Source of the DNA: Paraburkholderia madseniana
Lineage (GTDB): Bacteria > Pseudomonadota > Gammaproteobacteria > Burkholderiales > Burkholderiaceae
Assembly: GCF_009690905.1 (NCBI RefSeq)
Contig: NZ_VOSW01000081.1
Coordinates: forward strand, 1-42,559
DNA: 42,559 nucleotides
Direction of reading: 5' to 3'
Shown: positions 33,692 to 42,443 of the stretch, piece by piece
How positions within the stretch are numbered: position 1 is the first letter of the stretch
Layout of the letters: each line of letters starts with the position of its first letter
The notes under the pieces: generated by a model
Database searches by the model: none
Seen by the model: the letters and a program-made list of their open reading frames with translations, nothing else
Told to the model about the DNA's origin: nothing
Made by a program: the position numbers and the translations under genes

Positions 33692-34249
33692 TTAATGGAT
33701 GGCTTGCATGAACGCGGGATCCGCATAGAGCGACGCGAGCAGTTTCTGGACGATGAGCGGATACTCCTGGGTCGCCCGCGGAATCGCGATCGCGGCTGCG
33801 AACGACGAATCCCATTGCGTCGTCGCGGTTTTCACGCTGTCGTATCGCACCTCGGCGCCACGCTTGACGATGAAGCGCGCGGAGATCGTGCCCGTGGCTG
33901 TTCCGATGTTGGCATCGACGTTATTCTTCAGCAGCACGCCGCTCAGTTCGACCTTGGCGTCGGGTGAAAGCGCACGGCCGATCGTCAGTTCCTGCTGTAG
34001 AGCACTCGAAAGGTATTGGGCAAACGAATCGCCAACGGGCGAGCGCATGCTATTCGCACGCAGTTGTACCGATGAGTGATTGCCATCGGTTGGGTCGTTA
34101 GTGAAAGCGCCGAGACGCGTTGCCACGGGAGATGCGTTCTTCAGCGTCTGGATATTGTCGACGGAAGCCGAATAGGGCGGCGCGACAACCGAGCAAGCGG
34201 CGAGCGCGGCAATGGGGACTAAAAGGAGAATCCTTCGCAGAGCAAACAT
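33692..34249 (-). CDS. Lipoprotein of unknown function (185 aa)
   Basis: A signal peptide with lipobox ALAAC (Cys19) is followed by a mature domain with SVDNIQTLKNASPVATRLGA, LQQELTIGRALSPDAKVELS and YDSVKTATTQWDSSFAAAIA. The arrangement is similar to its downstream partner, and both may have an outer-membrane assembly or envelope role, which is inferred. It is the first gene of the two-gene operon. Confidence 0.75.
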   Translation of the reverse strand: MFALRRILLLVPIAALAACSVVAPPYSASVDNIQTLKNASPVATRLGAFTNDPTDGNHSSVQLRANSMRSPVGDSFAQYLSSALQQELTIGRALSPDAKVELSGVLLKNNVDANIGTATGTISARFIVKRGAEVRYDSVKTATTQWDSSFAAAIAIPRATQEYPLIVQKLLASLYADPAFMQAIH

Positions 34250-34526
34250 GGGCTTCTAATGCCTCTTTGGTTATGGTCAAAATGAGGTGGCCGACCGCCT
34301 CGACGCTTACGTAAAGGCAGTTCACCTGTTATCGGCAAGTCCGGAGAAAAATTGACAGAAGAGTTATTCTCTTTTTGTAATTGAAAGCCGTCCGTAATAC
34401 TATTATGCGAGATGTATAGGCGGAGTAATTCAGCATTAACCGGTCCATGCCAAGAAATTGGACTACTGCCAATAGCACTGACTCATCTCCGCTAGCGCGC
34501 GCTCATGATTCGACACCGAGGTCCAC
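34250..34526. other. 277-bp AT-richer divergent promoter region
   Basis: The region between the lipoprotein operon and the gene at 34527 is richer in A/T than its surroundings, notably 34350-34440. It probably carries divergent promoters. I cannot name exact elements. Confidence 0.35.
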
Positions 34527-34946
34527 ATGGAACCCACATGGCAATTCCAGCTAAGAATCACCGTCTCACCTGAACTTGCAAACGATCTGCGCACTGACCC
34601 GGCAGGTGCTTCGCATGCTGCGCTTCGCAATGTGCTGCGCCAGCACAACGCGACCTTGAAATGTCAGTTCGACGCTTTCGCTGACTACGTGAGTGAAGCG
34701 GAAAAGCAGGGCTTGGAAAACTATCCGCTTTATCAATGGACCCGGCAGACAATCGAGAACCCGGAGAAGAAAGCGAAGTACTTGCAATCGTTCACTGTCT
34801 ACGTGAATGGCGACGAGATATACGGCAAGGAAATCGCCGACGTGATCGAAGCTGAATTGACGGCACTCCTCAGTGACGATGGCATTAAAAGCATCACCCG
34901 GTTCGATACTAATCCCGCGAATAACCCGCAGCCGCCCAAGCGCTAG
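34527..34946 (+). CDS. Protein of unknown function (139 aa)
   Basis: A soluble protein starting MEPTWQFQLRITVSPELAND, with LRQHNATLKCQFDAFADYVS, YLQSFTVYVNGDEIYGKEIA and a Pro/Asn-rich C-terminal tail. GAGGT precedes the ATG. No signal peptide or membrane segment. I do not recognise the family. It stands alone between the lipoprotein pair and the phospholipase operon. Confidence 0.65.
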   Translation: MEPTWQFQLRITVSPELANDLRTDPAGASHAALRNVLRQHNATLKCQFDAFADYVSEAEKQGLENYPLYQWTRQTIENPEKKAKYLQSFTVYVNGDEIYGKEIADVIEAELTALLSDDGIKSITRFDTNPANNPQPPKR

Positions 34947-35087
34947 CAATTACACGTAGTCCATCTGCTTTCCAGCACGACACTCGCATGTAATAAATCG
35001 AAACTATTGTCTCGGCACCGCTTGCGCCAGAGCGCGGCGGTTGCTGACGCGCGATCGCGTCCGTCGTTCATTTCCACGGAGACTTCC

Positions 35088-35264
35088 ATGCCGACGTCGG
35101 CATTCCGGCTTTTTGCGCTCGTCTGTTCTATTGCTGCGGCAGCGCTGCTCAGCGCATGCGGCGACGGCGTATCGTCCACGCCGGTCAAGGCAGCATGCGG
35201 CAACGCCACCGTCGCGAATGCGCGCATGAGTTGCCCGCCGGGCTTCGTCCCGCCCGCCTCCTGA
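35088..35264 (+). CDS. Small lipoprotein preceding phospholipase C
   Basis: A 58-residue lipoprotein with lipobox LLSAC and a short Cys-containing mature part (CGNATVANARMSCPPGFVPP). ACGGAG precedes the ATG at 35088. It ends 27 bp before the phospholipase C gene on the same strand, suggesting co-expression. Its short length and Cys pair suggest a small envelope accessory protein. Function unknown. Confidence 0.7.
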   Translation: MPTSAFRLFALVCSIAAAALLSACGDGVSSTPVKAACGNATVANARMSCPPGFVPPAS

Positions 35265-35291
35265 GTCCAGAATTCAAATTAGGTCCATCGC

Positions 35292-37406
35292 ATGGTCACC
35301 AAAACTCGTCGAGATTTTCTGAAACTGTCCGCCGGACTGGCTGGCGCGACAGCCGCCACCACCCTGTTTCCCGAATCGATTCGCAAGGCGTTGGCAATCG
35401 AACCGAGTTCGGTCACGGGCACGATCCAGGACGTGCAGCACATTGTCGTGTTCATGCAGGAGAACCGCTCGTTCGATCACTATCTCGGTCACCTGAGCGG
35501 TGTGCGCGGTTATAACGACCGTTTCCCTGTGACGCTGCCGAATGGCCAGCCGGTGTGGTTCCAGCCGCGTCAGGAGGATCAGACGAAGGTGATCGCGCCG
35601 TTCCGCTACGACACGACCAATCCGAACGTCAACGCGCAGTGCATCGGCGGCTTGCCGCATACGTGGGCCACCACGCACGGCGCGATCGACAGCGGCCGTG
35701 CCGACAAGTGGGCCGTGCAGAAGACCAACATGACGATGGGCTATCACGTGCGCGAGGACATTCCGTTCCACTACGCGCTCGCCGACGCCTTCACTGTGTG
35801 CGACAACTACTTCTGTTCAATTCCGGGTAACACGCACCCGAACCGCATGTATCTAATGACGGGGATGGTCGACCCACTCGCCACGGGTGGCGGGCCGCTA
35901 CTCGACAACACCGACTACATCGACAACCAGTTCGATACTATCAAGCTGCAGCCCTTCAACTGGACGACGTATCCCGAGCGGCTGGAAACGGCCGGCATCT
36001 CCTGGCAGATTTATCAGCAAGGCACCGGCTTCGACAATTTCAGCGGCAACTACGGCACGAACATGCTGGCCTCGTTCCAGAATTTCGTGAACGCGCCGGC
36101 GGGTTCGTCGCTGCAGAACCGTGGGATGAGCACACGCACGCTCACACAGTTGAAGGCCGACGTGCAGGCCCGCGCACTGCCGCAAGTGTCCTGGCTGTTG
36201 CCGCCCGCCGCGTATTCGGAGCATCCGAAATTCACGCCGCTCTATGGCGCCAATTACATTTCGACGATCCTCGACGCGCTGACGTCGAATCCCGACGTGT
36301 GGAGCAAGACCGTCCTGTTCATCATGTACGACGAGAACGACGGTTTCTTCGATCACGTGGTGCCGCCGCAGGCGCCTACGGTGCCCGGCTCCGGCATGAG
36401 CACCGTGGACATCTCGCTCGAACGGCACAACGTCGTGAGCGCGACGCAGACTGGCACGTATACCGCCGACAATCTGCCGTACGGCCTTGGCCCGCGCGTA
36501 CCGATGACGGTCGTGTCGCCGTGGTCGAAGGGTGGTTTCGTTTGCTCGCAGGTGTTCGATCACACGTCGGTGCTGCAATTCATCGAAAAGCGTTTCGGCG
36601 TAGTCGAGACCAATATCTCGCCGTGGCGCCGTGCCGTTTGCGGCGACCTGACCACGGCGCTCGACTTTTCGAAATCGGATTCGACCGTGCCGTCGCTGCC
36701 GAGCACGCAAACCTACGTCGCGCAGGCCGATCTGCAATGCGCGCGTTCCACGGCGCAGGCTGCGCCGGCCAGCACTGCTCAGCAGCTGGTGACGGCGCAG
36801 GAGGCGGGCACGCGGCCCGCGCGGGCGCTGCCGTATGAGTTGCATGTGAACGGGCAGTTGCAGTCGCAAGGGTATGCGCTGACGTTTGCGAACACCGGCA
36901 CGCAGGGCGCGCATTTCTGGGTGTACACGGGCGACCCGACTGCAATGCCGCGTCGCTACACCGTCGAAGCCGGCAAGCAGTTGACCGATACGTGGGCATT
37001 CGACGTGAACGGTAACTATATGGTGAACGTCTATGGCCCGAACGGCTACTTCCGGCGCTTCGCGGGTTCGTCCACGGCGGATGCCGCGGCAAAGCCGGAT
37101 GTCGTGACCTGTTACGACGTGGCCAACGGCAATGTCTACGTGACGCTGTCAAACGCAGGGAGCGCGCCGCTCACGGTCACCGCGGCCGACGTCGCCTATG
37201 GACAGGCGCCGCGCACGCTGACCGTGCCCGCGGGGAGCAGTGTGGAGGCGCATTGGGACCTGTCATGCAGCAGCCAGTGGTATGACTTTCAATTGACGGT
37301 TGCAGGCAATGCGGGCTGGTTGCGGCGCATTGCAGGTCATGTGGAAACAGCCCACACCAGCATCACCGATCCGGCGGCCACCGCGCCGGTGACGAAGGCG
37401 ATTTAG
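35292..37406 (+). CDS. Tat-exported phospholipase C, phosphocholine-type
   Basis: A 704-residue secreted enzyme that cleaves phospholipids to diacylglycerol and a phosphorylated head group. It has a twin-arginine signal (TRRDFLKLSAGLAGATAATT), then the phosphoesterase domain with IVVFMQENRSFDHYLGHLSG, PGNTHPNRMYLMTG, MYDENDGFFDHVVPP and VFDHTSVLQFIEKRFG. Two C-terminal beta-rich DUF756-type repeats follow (LHVNGQLQSQGYALTFANTG; CYDVANGNVYVTLSNAGSAP). Length and order match Burkholderia and Pseudomonas PlcN/PlcH relatives. GGTCC lies before the ATG. It shares the family with the shorter, unexported phosphoesterase at 21140. Confidence 0.92.
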   Translation: MVTKTRRDFLKLSAGLAGATAATTLFPESIRKALAIEPSSVTGTIQDVQHIVVFMQENRSFDHYLGHLSGVRGYNDRFPVTLPNGQPVWFQPRQEDQTKVIAPFRYDTTNPNVNAQCIGGLPHTWATTHGAIDSGRADKWAVQKTNMTMGYHVREDIPFHYALADAFTVCDNYFCSIPGNTHPNRMYLMTGMVDPLATGGGPLLDNTDYIDNQFDTIKLQPFNWTTYPERLETAGISWQIYQQGTGFDNFSGNYGTNMLASFQNFVNAPAGSSLQNRGMSTRTLTQLKADVQARALPQVSWLLPPAAYSEHPKFTPLYGANYISTILDALTSNPDVWSKTVLFIMYDENDGFFDHVVPPQAPTVPGSGMSTVDISLERHNVVSATQTGTYTADNLPYGLGPRVPMTVVSPWSKGGFVCSQVFDHTSVLQFIEKRFGVVETNISPWRRAVCGDLTTALDFSKSDSTVPSLPSTQTYVAQADLQCARSTAQAAPASTAQQLVTAQEAGTRPARALPYELHVNGQLQSQGYALTFANTGTQGAHFWVYTGDPTAMPRRYTVEAGKQLTDTWAFDVNGNYMVNVYGPNGYFRRFAGSSTADAAAKPDVVTCYDVANGNVYVTLSNAGSAPLTVTAADVAYGQAPRTLTVPAGSSVEAHWDLSCSSQWYDFQLTVAGNAGWLRRIAGHVETAHTSITDPAATAPVTKAI

Positions 37407-37537
37407 GCGTACGGAGTGGACATTTCTTTCAATGTCATTTCGGGGCGGCCGCAAACTGGTAAGTCAATTTTACATTTGGCGACAAGCCGCGGAGTTCGTG
37501 AGAGGATGGCACTTCACTTTTTCTCGCGGAGGGCGAA

Positions 37538-37762
37538 ATGGGACTCTTGGACGAAGTAGGCAAGATCGCTGGAGCAGTAGCGGCCGTTGAAGCAGCAGAA
37601 AAAGTCGATCCGGAAGCAGGTTTGCTAACGAAAGGCATTGCAGCGATTGCCGGCTTTGAAGGCGCCGGTGCATTGGAGTCGCTGGTCGAGAAGAAAGACG
37701 GCGAGAAGCAGGACGACGCCGACAACGCCCAGGCTGCAGACGGTACGAATCCTCAGACGTGA
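37538..37762 (+). CDS. Small acidic protein of unknown function (74 aa)
   Basis: The protein starts MGLLDEVGKIAGAVAAVEAA and ends in an Asp/Gln-rich tail. A hydrophobic middle (GIAAIAGFEGAGALESLVEK) is too short and too polar for a clear membrane helix. GGAGGGCGAA precedes the ATG and an intrinsic terminator follows 16 bp after the stop, both supporting a real gene. Confidence 0.7.
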   Translation: MGLLDEVGKIAGAVAAVEAAEKVDPEAGLLTKGIAAIAGFEGAGALESLVEKKDGEKQDDADNAQAADGTNPQT

Positions 37763-37777
37763 TTTTTGCGCTGTGAG

Positions 37778-37811
37778 CGGGCCAGTTCTACATAGGACTG
37801 GCCCGTTTTTT
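37778..37811 (+). terminator. Intrinsic terminator
   Basis: CGGGCCAGT pairs with ACTGGCCCG across a 10-nt loop and is followed by six T. It closes the 74-residue protein gene. Confidence 0.85.
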
Positions 37812-37956
37812 ATGGTGAGCTGGAATCGAGGCCCGCGTGCAGCACACCGCTTTTGATCGCAGCCTGCTACGATGCGCCCGCGCTTGACATGCCCGGTCGG
37901 GAGGCTGTCTTGCGGGAGGTCGGTGCGGTATTCGTGAAGTGGACTTCGGCTCGAAC

Positions 37957-38060
37957 ATGACGAGCGTTGGCCAGCGCAACCTGCGGATAGATGTGATCCG
38001 CGGCGTTTCGATTCTTCTTGTCCTGTTTCACGACTTCAACATTGCGTACAGTCTGAACGC
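37957..38060 (+). pseudogene. Acyltransferase-3 family protein, N-terminal remnant
   Basis: The frame reads MTSVGQRNLRIDVIRGVSIL, then LVLFHDFNIAYSLN, the first membrane helix of acyltransferase-3 (OafA/OpgC-like) sugar acylation proteins. Homology stops at about 38060, where an insertion-sequence fragment begins. Only about 34 of the usual 350 or more residues remain. Confidence 0.75.
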
Positions 38061-38329
38061 CCCAACTGCTCGGTCATGCCAAGTTCGGCGAAAACCTTCG
38101 ACATCATGCCGGCGCGTCGCCACTCCAGCCATTTGATGTAGCAGGTTTGCGATGGCGGAAAGCTTGCGGGGAGACGCTGCCACTTTTCGTCATTGCGAAC
38201 GATCCACAGTATGGCGTTCACGATCTCGCGCGGATCTCGCCGTGGCCGGCCGACTCTCGGTGTGGTGTCGTGGTGGAACAGGTGGGCAATGCGTTGCCAA
38301 TCTTCATCAGACAGCGGGGATTCGGGCAT
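38060..38329 (-). pseudogene. IS5-family (IS402-type) transposase, N-terminal domain only
   Basis: The frame starts MPESPLSDEDWQRIAHLFHH and continues RVGRPRRDPREIVNAILW, then ASFPPSQTCYIKWLEWRR. This is the DUF4096 N-terminal domain of IS402-group transposases. The DDE part is missing, and after AELG the frame runs into acyltransferase sequence. The insertion has itself been cut by a later deletion. Confidence 0.85.
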
Positions 38330-38479
38330 TTTCAGATTTTAACTAGCCAGTACAATCTGATTATCCCAAGTAGAGTCTTTCTGCTAAATCGCGATTTCGG
38401 ACGTTAAAGCGGCGCAAACCGGGGGATTGCTTTTGGCCGGATTGTGGTGGCCCAGGGGCTCGACAGATCTGCCCTCGCG

Positions 38480-39181
38480 CTAACGCGATTTGCCCTTGGT
38501 ATTCTTTTTGGAGCTTGTGGCGCGAGGCGCATCTTTAGCCGGCAAGGCACCGCCGCCGTTCATCTGCTCCATCCACGACAAGGCGTCGACGTACGACAGG
38601 AACTGCTGGAGATACCCCGGCGACAACTCGCTCATCAACGAGAGCGATCGATGTACGAGACTGCTTGAGTTGAGCGGACCGGCATTGCCCGGCGCTTTCT
38701 TCAGCGACTGCCGCAACTGTTTCTCGGACCGGACCTTGGACCAGGTCTCCCTGAAGTAGTCGAGCGCCTCCAGTTCCGGATAGGACGATGGCCGGGGCGT
38801 GACGCTACCCGCTGTGAGGCCGTCACCGCCTGCAGGCGCATGACTGGCGATGTAGTCGATCAGTCCGGCAAGCGTTCCGCGAGCGGGTTCATCGGATGAT
38901 GCCTTGGTGCCGATGTCGGCGTCGGCATCAGCATCGACCGCCCTGGGCTCAGCGCGTTCAAGATCGAAGGCATACGCCTCGATCAGTTTGGCGAGCCTCT
39001 CATCCAGGAGACGCCGCGCCTCGCCGCTATAACCGGCTGCCCGCCTATCCAGCGCCTCGATGAAATGAAAGCGGATGGGATCCAGCCGATCGGCGCCGCG
39101 CTCGCGCCATGCGTCGAGCGTTGCCCGGGCGCCGCCTGTCACCTCGCCGGCGCCACGACTCGTATGACTCACACTACTCAC
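38480..39181 (-). CDS. DUF2894 protein, last gene of a MotAB-like operon
   Basis: A 233-residue soluble protein. A helical N-terminal half (ARATLDAWRERGADRLDPIR, HFIEALDRRAAGYSGEARRL) is followed by a Ser/Pro linker and a C-terminal domain containing YFRETWSKVRSEKQLRQSLK, LNSSSLVHRSLSLMSELSPG and FLSYVDALSWMEQM, then a Lys-rich tail. This matches DUF2894, seen at the end of DUF3348-DUF802-OmpA operons. The GTG start overlaps the OmpA gene by 8 bases, so translation is coupled. No membrane segment is visible, so it probably acts on the cytoplasmic side, perhaps on the helical tail of the large partner. Function unknown. Confidence 0.85.
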   Translation of the reverse strand: MSSVSHTSRGAGEVTGGARATLDAWRERGADRLDPIRFHFIEALDRRAAGYSGEARRLLDERLAKLIEAYAFDLERAEPRAVDADADADIGTKASSDEPARGTLAGLIDYIASHAPAGGDGLTAGSVTPRPSSYPELEALDYFRETWSKVRSEKQLRQSLKKAPGNAGPLNSSSLVHRSLSLMSELSPGYLQQFLSYVDALSWMEQMNGGGALPAKDAPRATSSKKNTKGKSR

Positions 39182-39821
39182 GAGGCTTCACCGTTGCGCT
39201 CGAAGGCCTCGGGACCGGCGCTATTTCCACGCGCCGGTTTTTCGCCCGGCCCTGGTCGTCGGCATTCGAGCTGACGGGCTGCTGCGAGCCGAACGCGGCC
39301 GCAAATACGGACGAGGCGGGAACGCCTGCATCGATCAACGAACGAGTCACCGTCAGCGCGCGCTGGGCCGAGAGCTCCCAGTTGTCGGCAAAGCGACGGT
39401 TAGCCTCCCGCACCTGCCGGTCATCGGTAAAGCCGCTCACCATCAGGATCTGGTCATTGGCCCGGAGGTAGGCGGAGAGCGGCCCCGCCAGGCTCTTCAG
39501 GACGTCCCGGCCTTCGGGCTGCAATTGGTCGGAGTTCAGTGCGAACAGCACGCTGCCGTTGATGCCGATGCGTCCGTTGACCAGCGTGACCCGGCCCGCT
39601 GCCAGCGGTCCTGCCAGCGCCTGCTCCAGGGTCTTGCGGCGCTGCGTTTCCATCTGACGCTGCTTGACCTCTTGCGCAAGCCGGGTCGAGAGTTCCAGTT
39701 GCACGCCGATGACGCCCACCAGGATCAGCACGAACGCGCCCAGCAGCACCGACATCAGGTCGCCGAAGACGGGCCAGATGGGCGCCGTGGTCTCCACGCC
39801 GCCGTCGATTTCCTCGCTCAT
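39174..39821 (-). CDS. OmpA/MotB-like membrane protein with Asp in its transmembrane helix
   Basis: A 215-residue protein. A single membrane helix (about 18-40) has the sequence FGDLMSVLLGAFVLILVGVI, with Asp21 at the position used by MotB and ZorB to carry protons. A coiled linker and an OmpA-like peptidoglycan-binding domain follow, including GFTDDRQV, NWELSAQRALTV and GRAKNRRVEI with the conserved Asp and Arg. The gene overlaps its upstream neighbour by 4 bases (ATGA) and its downstream one by 8. I infer that it forms an ion-driven stator complex with the large MotA/ExbB-like protein. Confidence 0.88.
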   Translation of the reverse strand: MSEEIDGGVETTAPIWPVFGDLMSVLLGAFVLILVGVIGVQLELSTRLAQEVKQRQMETQRRKTLEQALAGPLAAGRVTLVNGRIGINGSVLFALNSDQLQPEGRDVLKSLAGPLSAYLRANDQILMVSGFTDDRQVREANRRFADNWELSAQRALTVTRSLIDAGVPASSVFAAAFGSQQPVSSNADDQGRAKNRRVEIAPVPRPSSATVKPRE

Positions 39822-42433
39822 GCCGCTTCAGCTCCGACGGACGCCCGCTTGCCCGCGAGGTGCTGCAGGTCTTCGACGATCTGCTTCTGCGACATGATGC
39901 TCAGGTCGATGACTTCTCGTGCCTGGGCAACGTAATAGGCCAACTGTTCGTCGCTGCGCGCGAGGGACTTGTCCAACGCGGCTTCGATACGCTGCAGATG
40001 CGCGACCAGCGTGGTGTTCGACTCGCCGAACACCTGGACGGCCGCGCCGAATGCTTCACCGAGGCTCGCCACTTCGACGGCGCTGCCGGTGACCTGCGCG
40101 GCCACTGCGCCCAGCTTCCCGGTTTCGAGTTCGACCTTGTCGGTGAAACGGGCGCCGACACGATCCAGCAGATCCGCCGATGTGGCGACGAGCGCGTCGA
40201 CGGCCGTGCGCTGTTCGGTGGACGCATGGTTGACGGCATCGAGCAGGGTTTCCAGCGTTGCCAGCAGGCGGCTACGCTCGTCCAGCATCGCGGTGTCGCG
40301 GACCATGCTGTCTGAGAGCTTCTGACGCAATTCGGCGACGACTTCGGCTGCAGCCTTCGGAGCTTCCGACGCGGCTTGCACAAGCTGGCCGATCTCGGCG
40401 ATCGTGCTGCTCGCGTGCGCCTGTGTTTGGGCCGAGATGTCGCGTGCGGTTTGTGCGAGCGTGTCGCAGATCTCCTGCTGCCGGCTGGCGCTGTGCGTGC
40501 CAACCTGCTCCCATTCCTTGCTCAGCGTGGTGGCCATGGAGCCGAGCGTCTCGGTCCAGGCGGCCAGCCGCTGCTGGTCCCGTGCGGCGAGTTCTGCCTG
40601 CAGGTTTGCTGCGGCCTTGGGGGCGTCCGCAGCCACTTGCACGAGCCGGTCGATCTCAGCGATCGTGCTGCTCGCGTGTGCTTGTGTTTGGGCCGAGATG
40701 TCGCGTGCGGTTTGCGCCAGCGTCTCGCAGATCTCCTGCTGGCGGCTTGCGCTAAGCGTGCCCGCCTGCTCCCATTCCTTGTTCAACGTAGCGGCCATCG
40801 AACCAAGTGCCGCGGTCCAGGCCTCCAACCGCTGCTGATCTCGCGCGGCCAGTTCCACCTGCAAGTCCGCCGCGGCCTTAGGTGCTTCCGCGGCCGCTTG
40901 CACGAGCCGGTCAATCTCTGCGATCGTGCTGCTCGCGTGTGCCTGGGTTTGAGCGGAGATGTCGCGCGCGGTCTGTGCGAGTACATCGCAGATTTCCTGC
41001 TGGCGGCTCGCGCTAAGCGTGCCCGCCTGCTCCCATTCCTTGTTCAGCGTAGCGGCCATCGAACCGAGTGTCTCGGTCCAGATCGCCAATCGTTGCTGAT
41101 CTCGCGCGGCCAATTCCGTCTGCAAGTCCGTATGCGATTGGCCCACTGCGGCGAACAGTGACGCCGAGTGCTGCTCGAAGGTTGCAGCGGCCGCCGCCAA
41201 AGCTTGCTGATTGTGTCCCGCCAGTTTCTCGCCGACCTGTTCTTGCCGTGCCAGCGCCTCGTTCCACGCTGCCGACACGTTGCCCGCAGTTGCGTCGAGG
41301 CGCGCGGAGACGCCTTCCAGCAGGCCAGCCGAGCGTTGCTCGAAAGTCTCGGTGAATCGATCCAGCGACGTGCCCAGACGCTGGGTGAGCGCCTCGTTCG
41401 ATCGCTGCTGCCCCTCCAGTGCCTTGTTCCAGATGCCCGCGACGGTGGTGGTGGTTGCCTCGAAGCCAGTCGAGAGTCCATCCAACTGCCGCTGGACGGC
41501 ATGCGTGACGGTGTCGTGCATCGCGGCCGTCTCGCGCGCGAGACCTGCCAGCGTGGCCGCCATGACCGGCTGCAGCGCCGCGCTGGCGGCGCGGGTGCTT
41601 TCGGCGACGCTCTCCTTCAACGACTGCTCCACGGACGCAGCAAGGCGCGTATAGGTGACCTCGGCCCTGCTGTGGAAAGCGTCCTGGCTGGCGAGCTGCC
41701 GCTCGTTCAAGGCGAGGCTCTGTTGCTCGATGGCCGTCATCATCGCCTGCAGACGATCGACCAGCGTGGGCATCACCTCGGCCTGCCGCTGCAGGAGCTT
41801 GAAGCTTTCCTCGCGCTGATGGGTCTGCGAGTAGATGCGCAAGGTCGTCGCGATCTTCACGTCGAGCAACTGCGCGGCATCGATCCGTTCGCGCCGGCAC
41901 AACGCCGAAAGCAGTCCCAGCATCGCGGACGTGGCCACACCCGCAATCGACGTGCCGAACGCGAAGCCCAGTCCCTTGACCGGCGCGCCGAGCGAATCGC
42001 GGATAGCTTGCAGGTCCGTCGCGCTTTCCAGCGCCAGGCCGGTGCCCCGCAAGGTCGCCACCATGCCGAGGAGCGTGCCGAGCATGCCCAGCAAGACGAG
42101 CAAGCCGACCAGATACGGCGTCAGCGCCGGGCCCGGCAAGGCCACACGCTCGCCCTCGACGCGCAGGCGCACCGCGTTGCGCAGGCTGGGATGCAGGGGC
42201 TCAAGCCAGACGCCCAGGCTGGGCGGCGGCCCAGACAGGCCCGCAACCCCACGCGCCAGCGTGGACGTGGCCTGGCTGTAGCGCCGCAGCTCGAGCGCGC
42301 CTGCCAGGTAGCAGGCGCCAATCAACAGCGTGACCGCCAACGCCAGCACATTCGAGCCGACGTAGCCGCCACCGATCCAGCACACCGCGGCCAGACCTAC
42401 CAGAAAAACAACGAGATTGAGATATCTGGACAT
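39818..42433 (-). CDS. DUF802 protein: MotA/ExbB-like membrane domain with a very long helical tail
   Basis: An 871-residue protein. Four predicted membrane helices (about 4-22, 27-46, 104-126, 154-178) are followed by about 690 residues of mostly helical sequence. The third and fourth helices carry GLLVLLGMLGTLLGMVATL and PVKGLGFAFGTSIAGVATSA, matching the MotA/TolQ/ExbB proton-channel motif. The tail includes three near-identical 87-residue repeats and a C-terminal DUF802 segment. The start at 42433 is preferred over an open frame to 42496 because it gives the first membrane helix directly. The gene is 10 bp after DUF3348 and overlaps the OmpA gene by 4 bases. I infer an ion-driven motor like ZorA. 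No nuclease or helicase gene is adjacent in the window. Confidence 0.88.
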   Translation of the reverse strand: MSRYLNLVVFLVGLAAVCWIGGGYVGSNVLALAVTLLIGACYLAGALELRRYSQATSTLARGVAGLSGPPPSLGVWLEPLHPSLRNAVRLRVEGERVALPGPALTPYLVGLLVLLGMLGTLLGMVATLRGTGLALESATDLQAIRDSLGAPVKGLGFAFGTSIAGVATSAMLGLLSALCRRERIDAAQLLDVKIATTLRIYSQTHQREESFKLLQRQAEVMPTLVDRLQAMMTAIEQQSLALNERQLASQDAFHSRAEVTYTRLAASVEQSLKESVAESTRAASAALQPVMAATLAGLARETAAMHDTVTHAVQRQLDGLSTGFEATTTTVAGIWNKALEGQQRSNEALTQRLGTSLDRFTETFEQRSAGLLEGVSARLDATAGNVSAAWNEALARQEQVGEKLAGHNQQALAAAAATFEQHSASLFAAVGQSHTDLQTELAARDQQRLAIWTETLGSMAATLNKEWEQAGTLSASRQQEICDVLAQTARDISAQTQAHASSTIAEIDRLVQAAAEAPKAAADLQVELAARDQQRLEAWTAALGSMAATLNKEWEQAGTLSASRQQEICETLAQTARDISAQTQAHASSTIAEIDRLVQVAADAPKAAANLQAELAARDQQRLAAWTETLGSMATTLSKEWEQVGTHSASRQQEICDTLAQTARDISAQTQAHASSTIAEIGQLVQAASEAPKAAAEVVAELRQKLSDSMVRDTAMLDERSRLLATLETLLDAVNHASTEQRTAVDALVATSADLLDRVGARFTDKVELETGKLGAVAAQVTGSAVEVASLGEAFGAAVQVFGESNTTLVAHLQRIEAALDKSLARSDEQLAYYVAQAREVIDLSIMSQKQIVEDLQHLAGKRASVGAEAA
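40346..41128 (-). repeat. Three tandem 261-bp repeats in the DUF802 gene
   Basis: The 87-residue unit begins D/N-LQ-x-ELAARDQQRL and ends APKAAA. It recurs in register; for example GATCGTGCTGCTCGCGTG occurs at 40400, 40661 and 40922, each 261 bp apart. DNA identity is high, so copy number could change by recombination. Confidence 0.95.
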
Positions 42434-42443
42434 AGTGTCCCAG

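Noticed and set aside
35292..37406. Phospholipase C operon as part of a novel system
   Set aside because: Domain order and length match well-known PlcN/PlcH enzymes; nothing unusual beyond the small lipoprotein.
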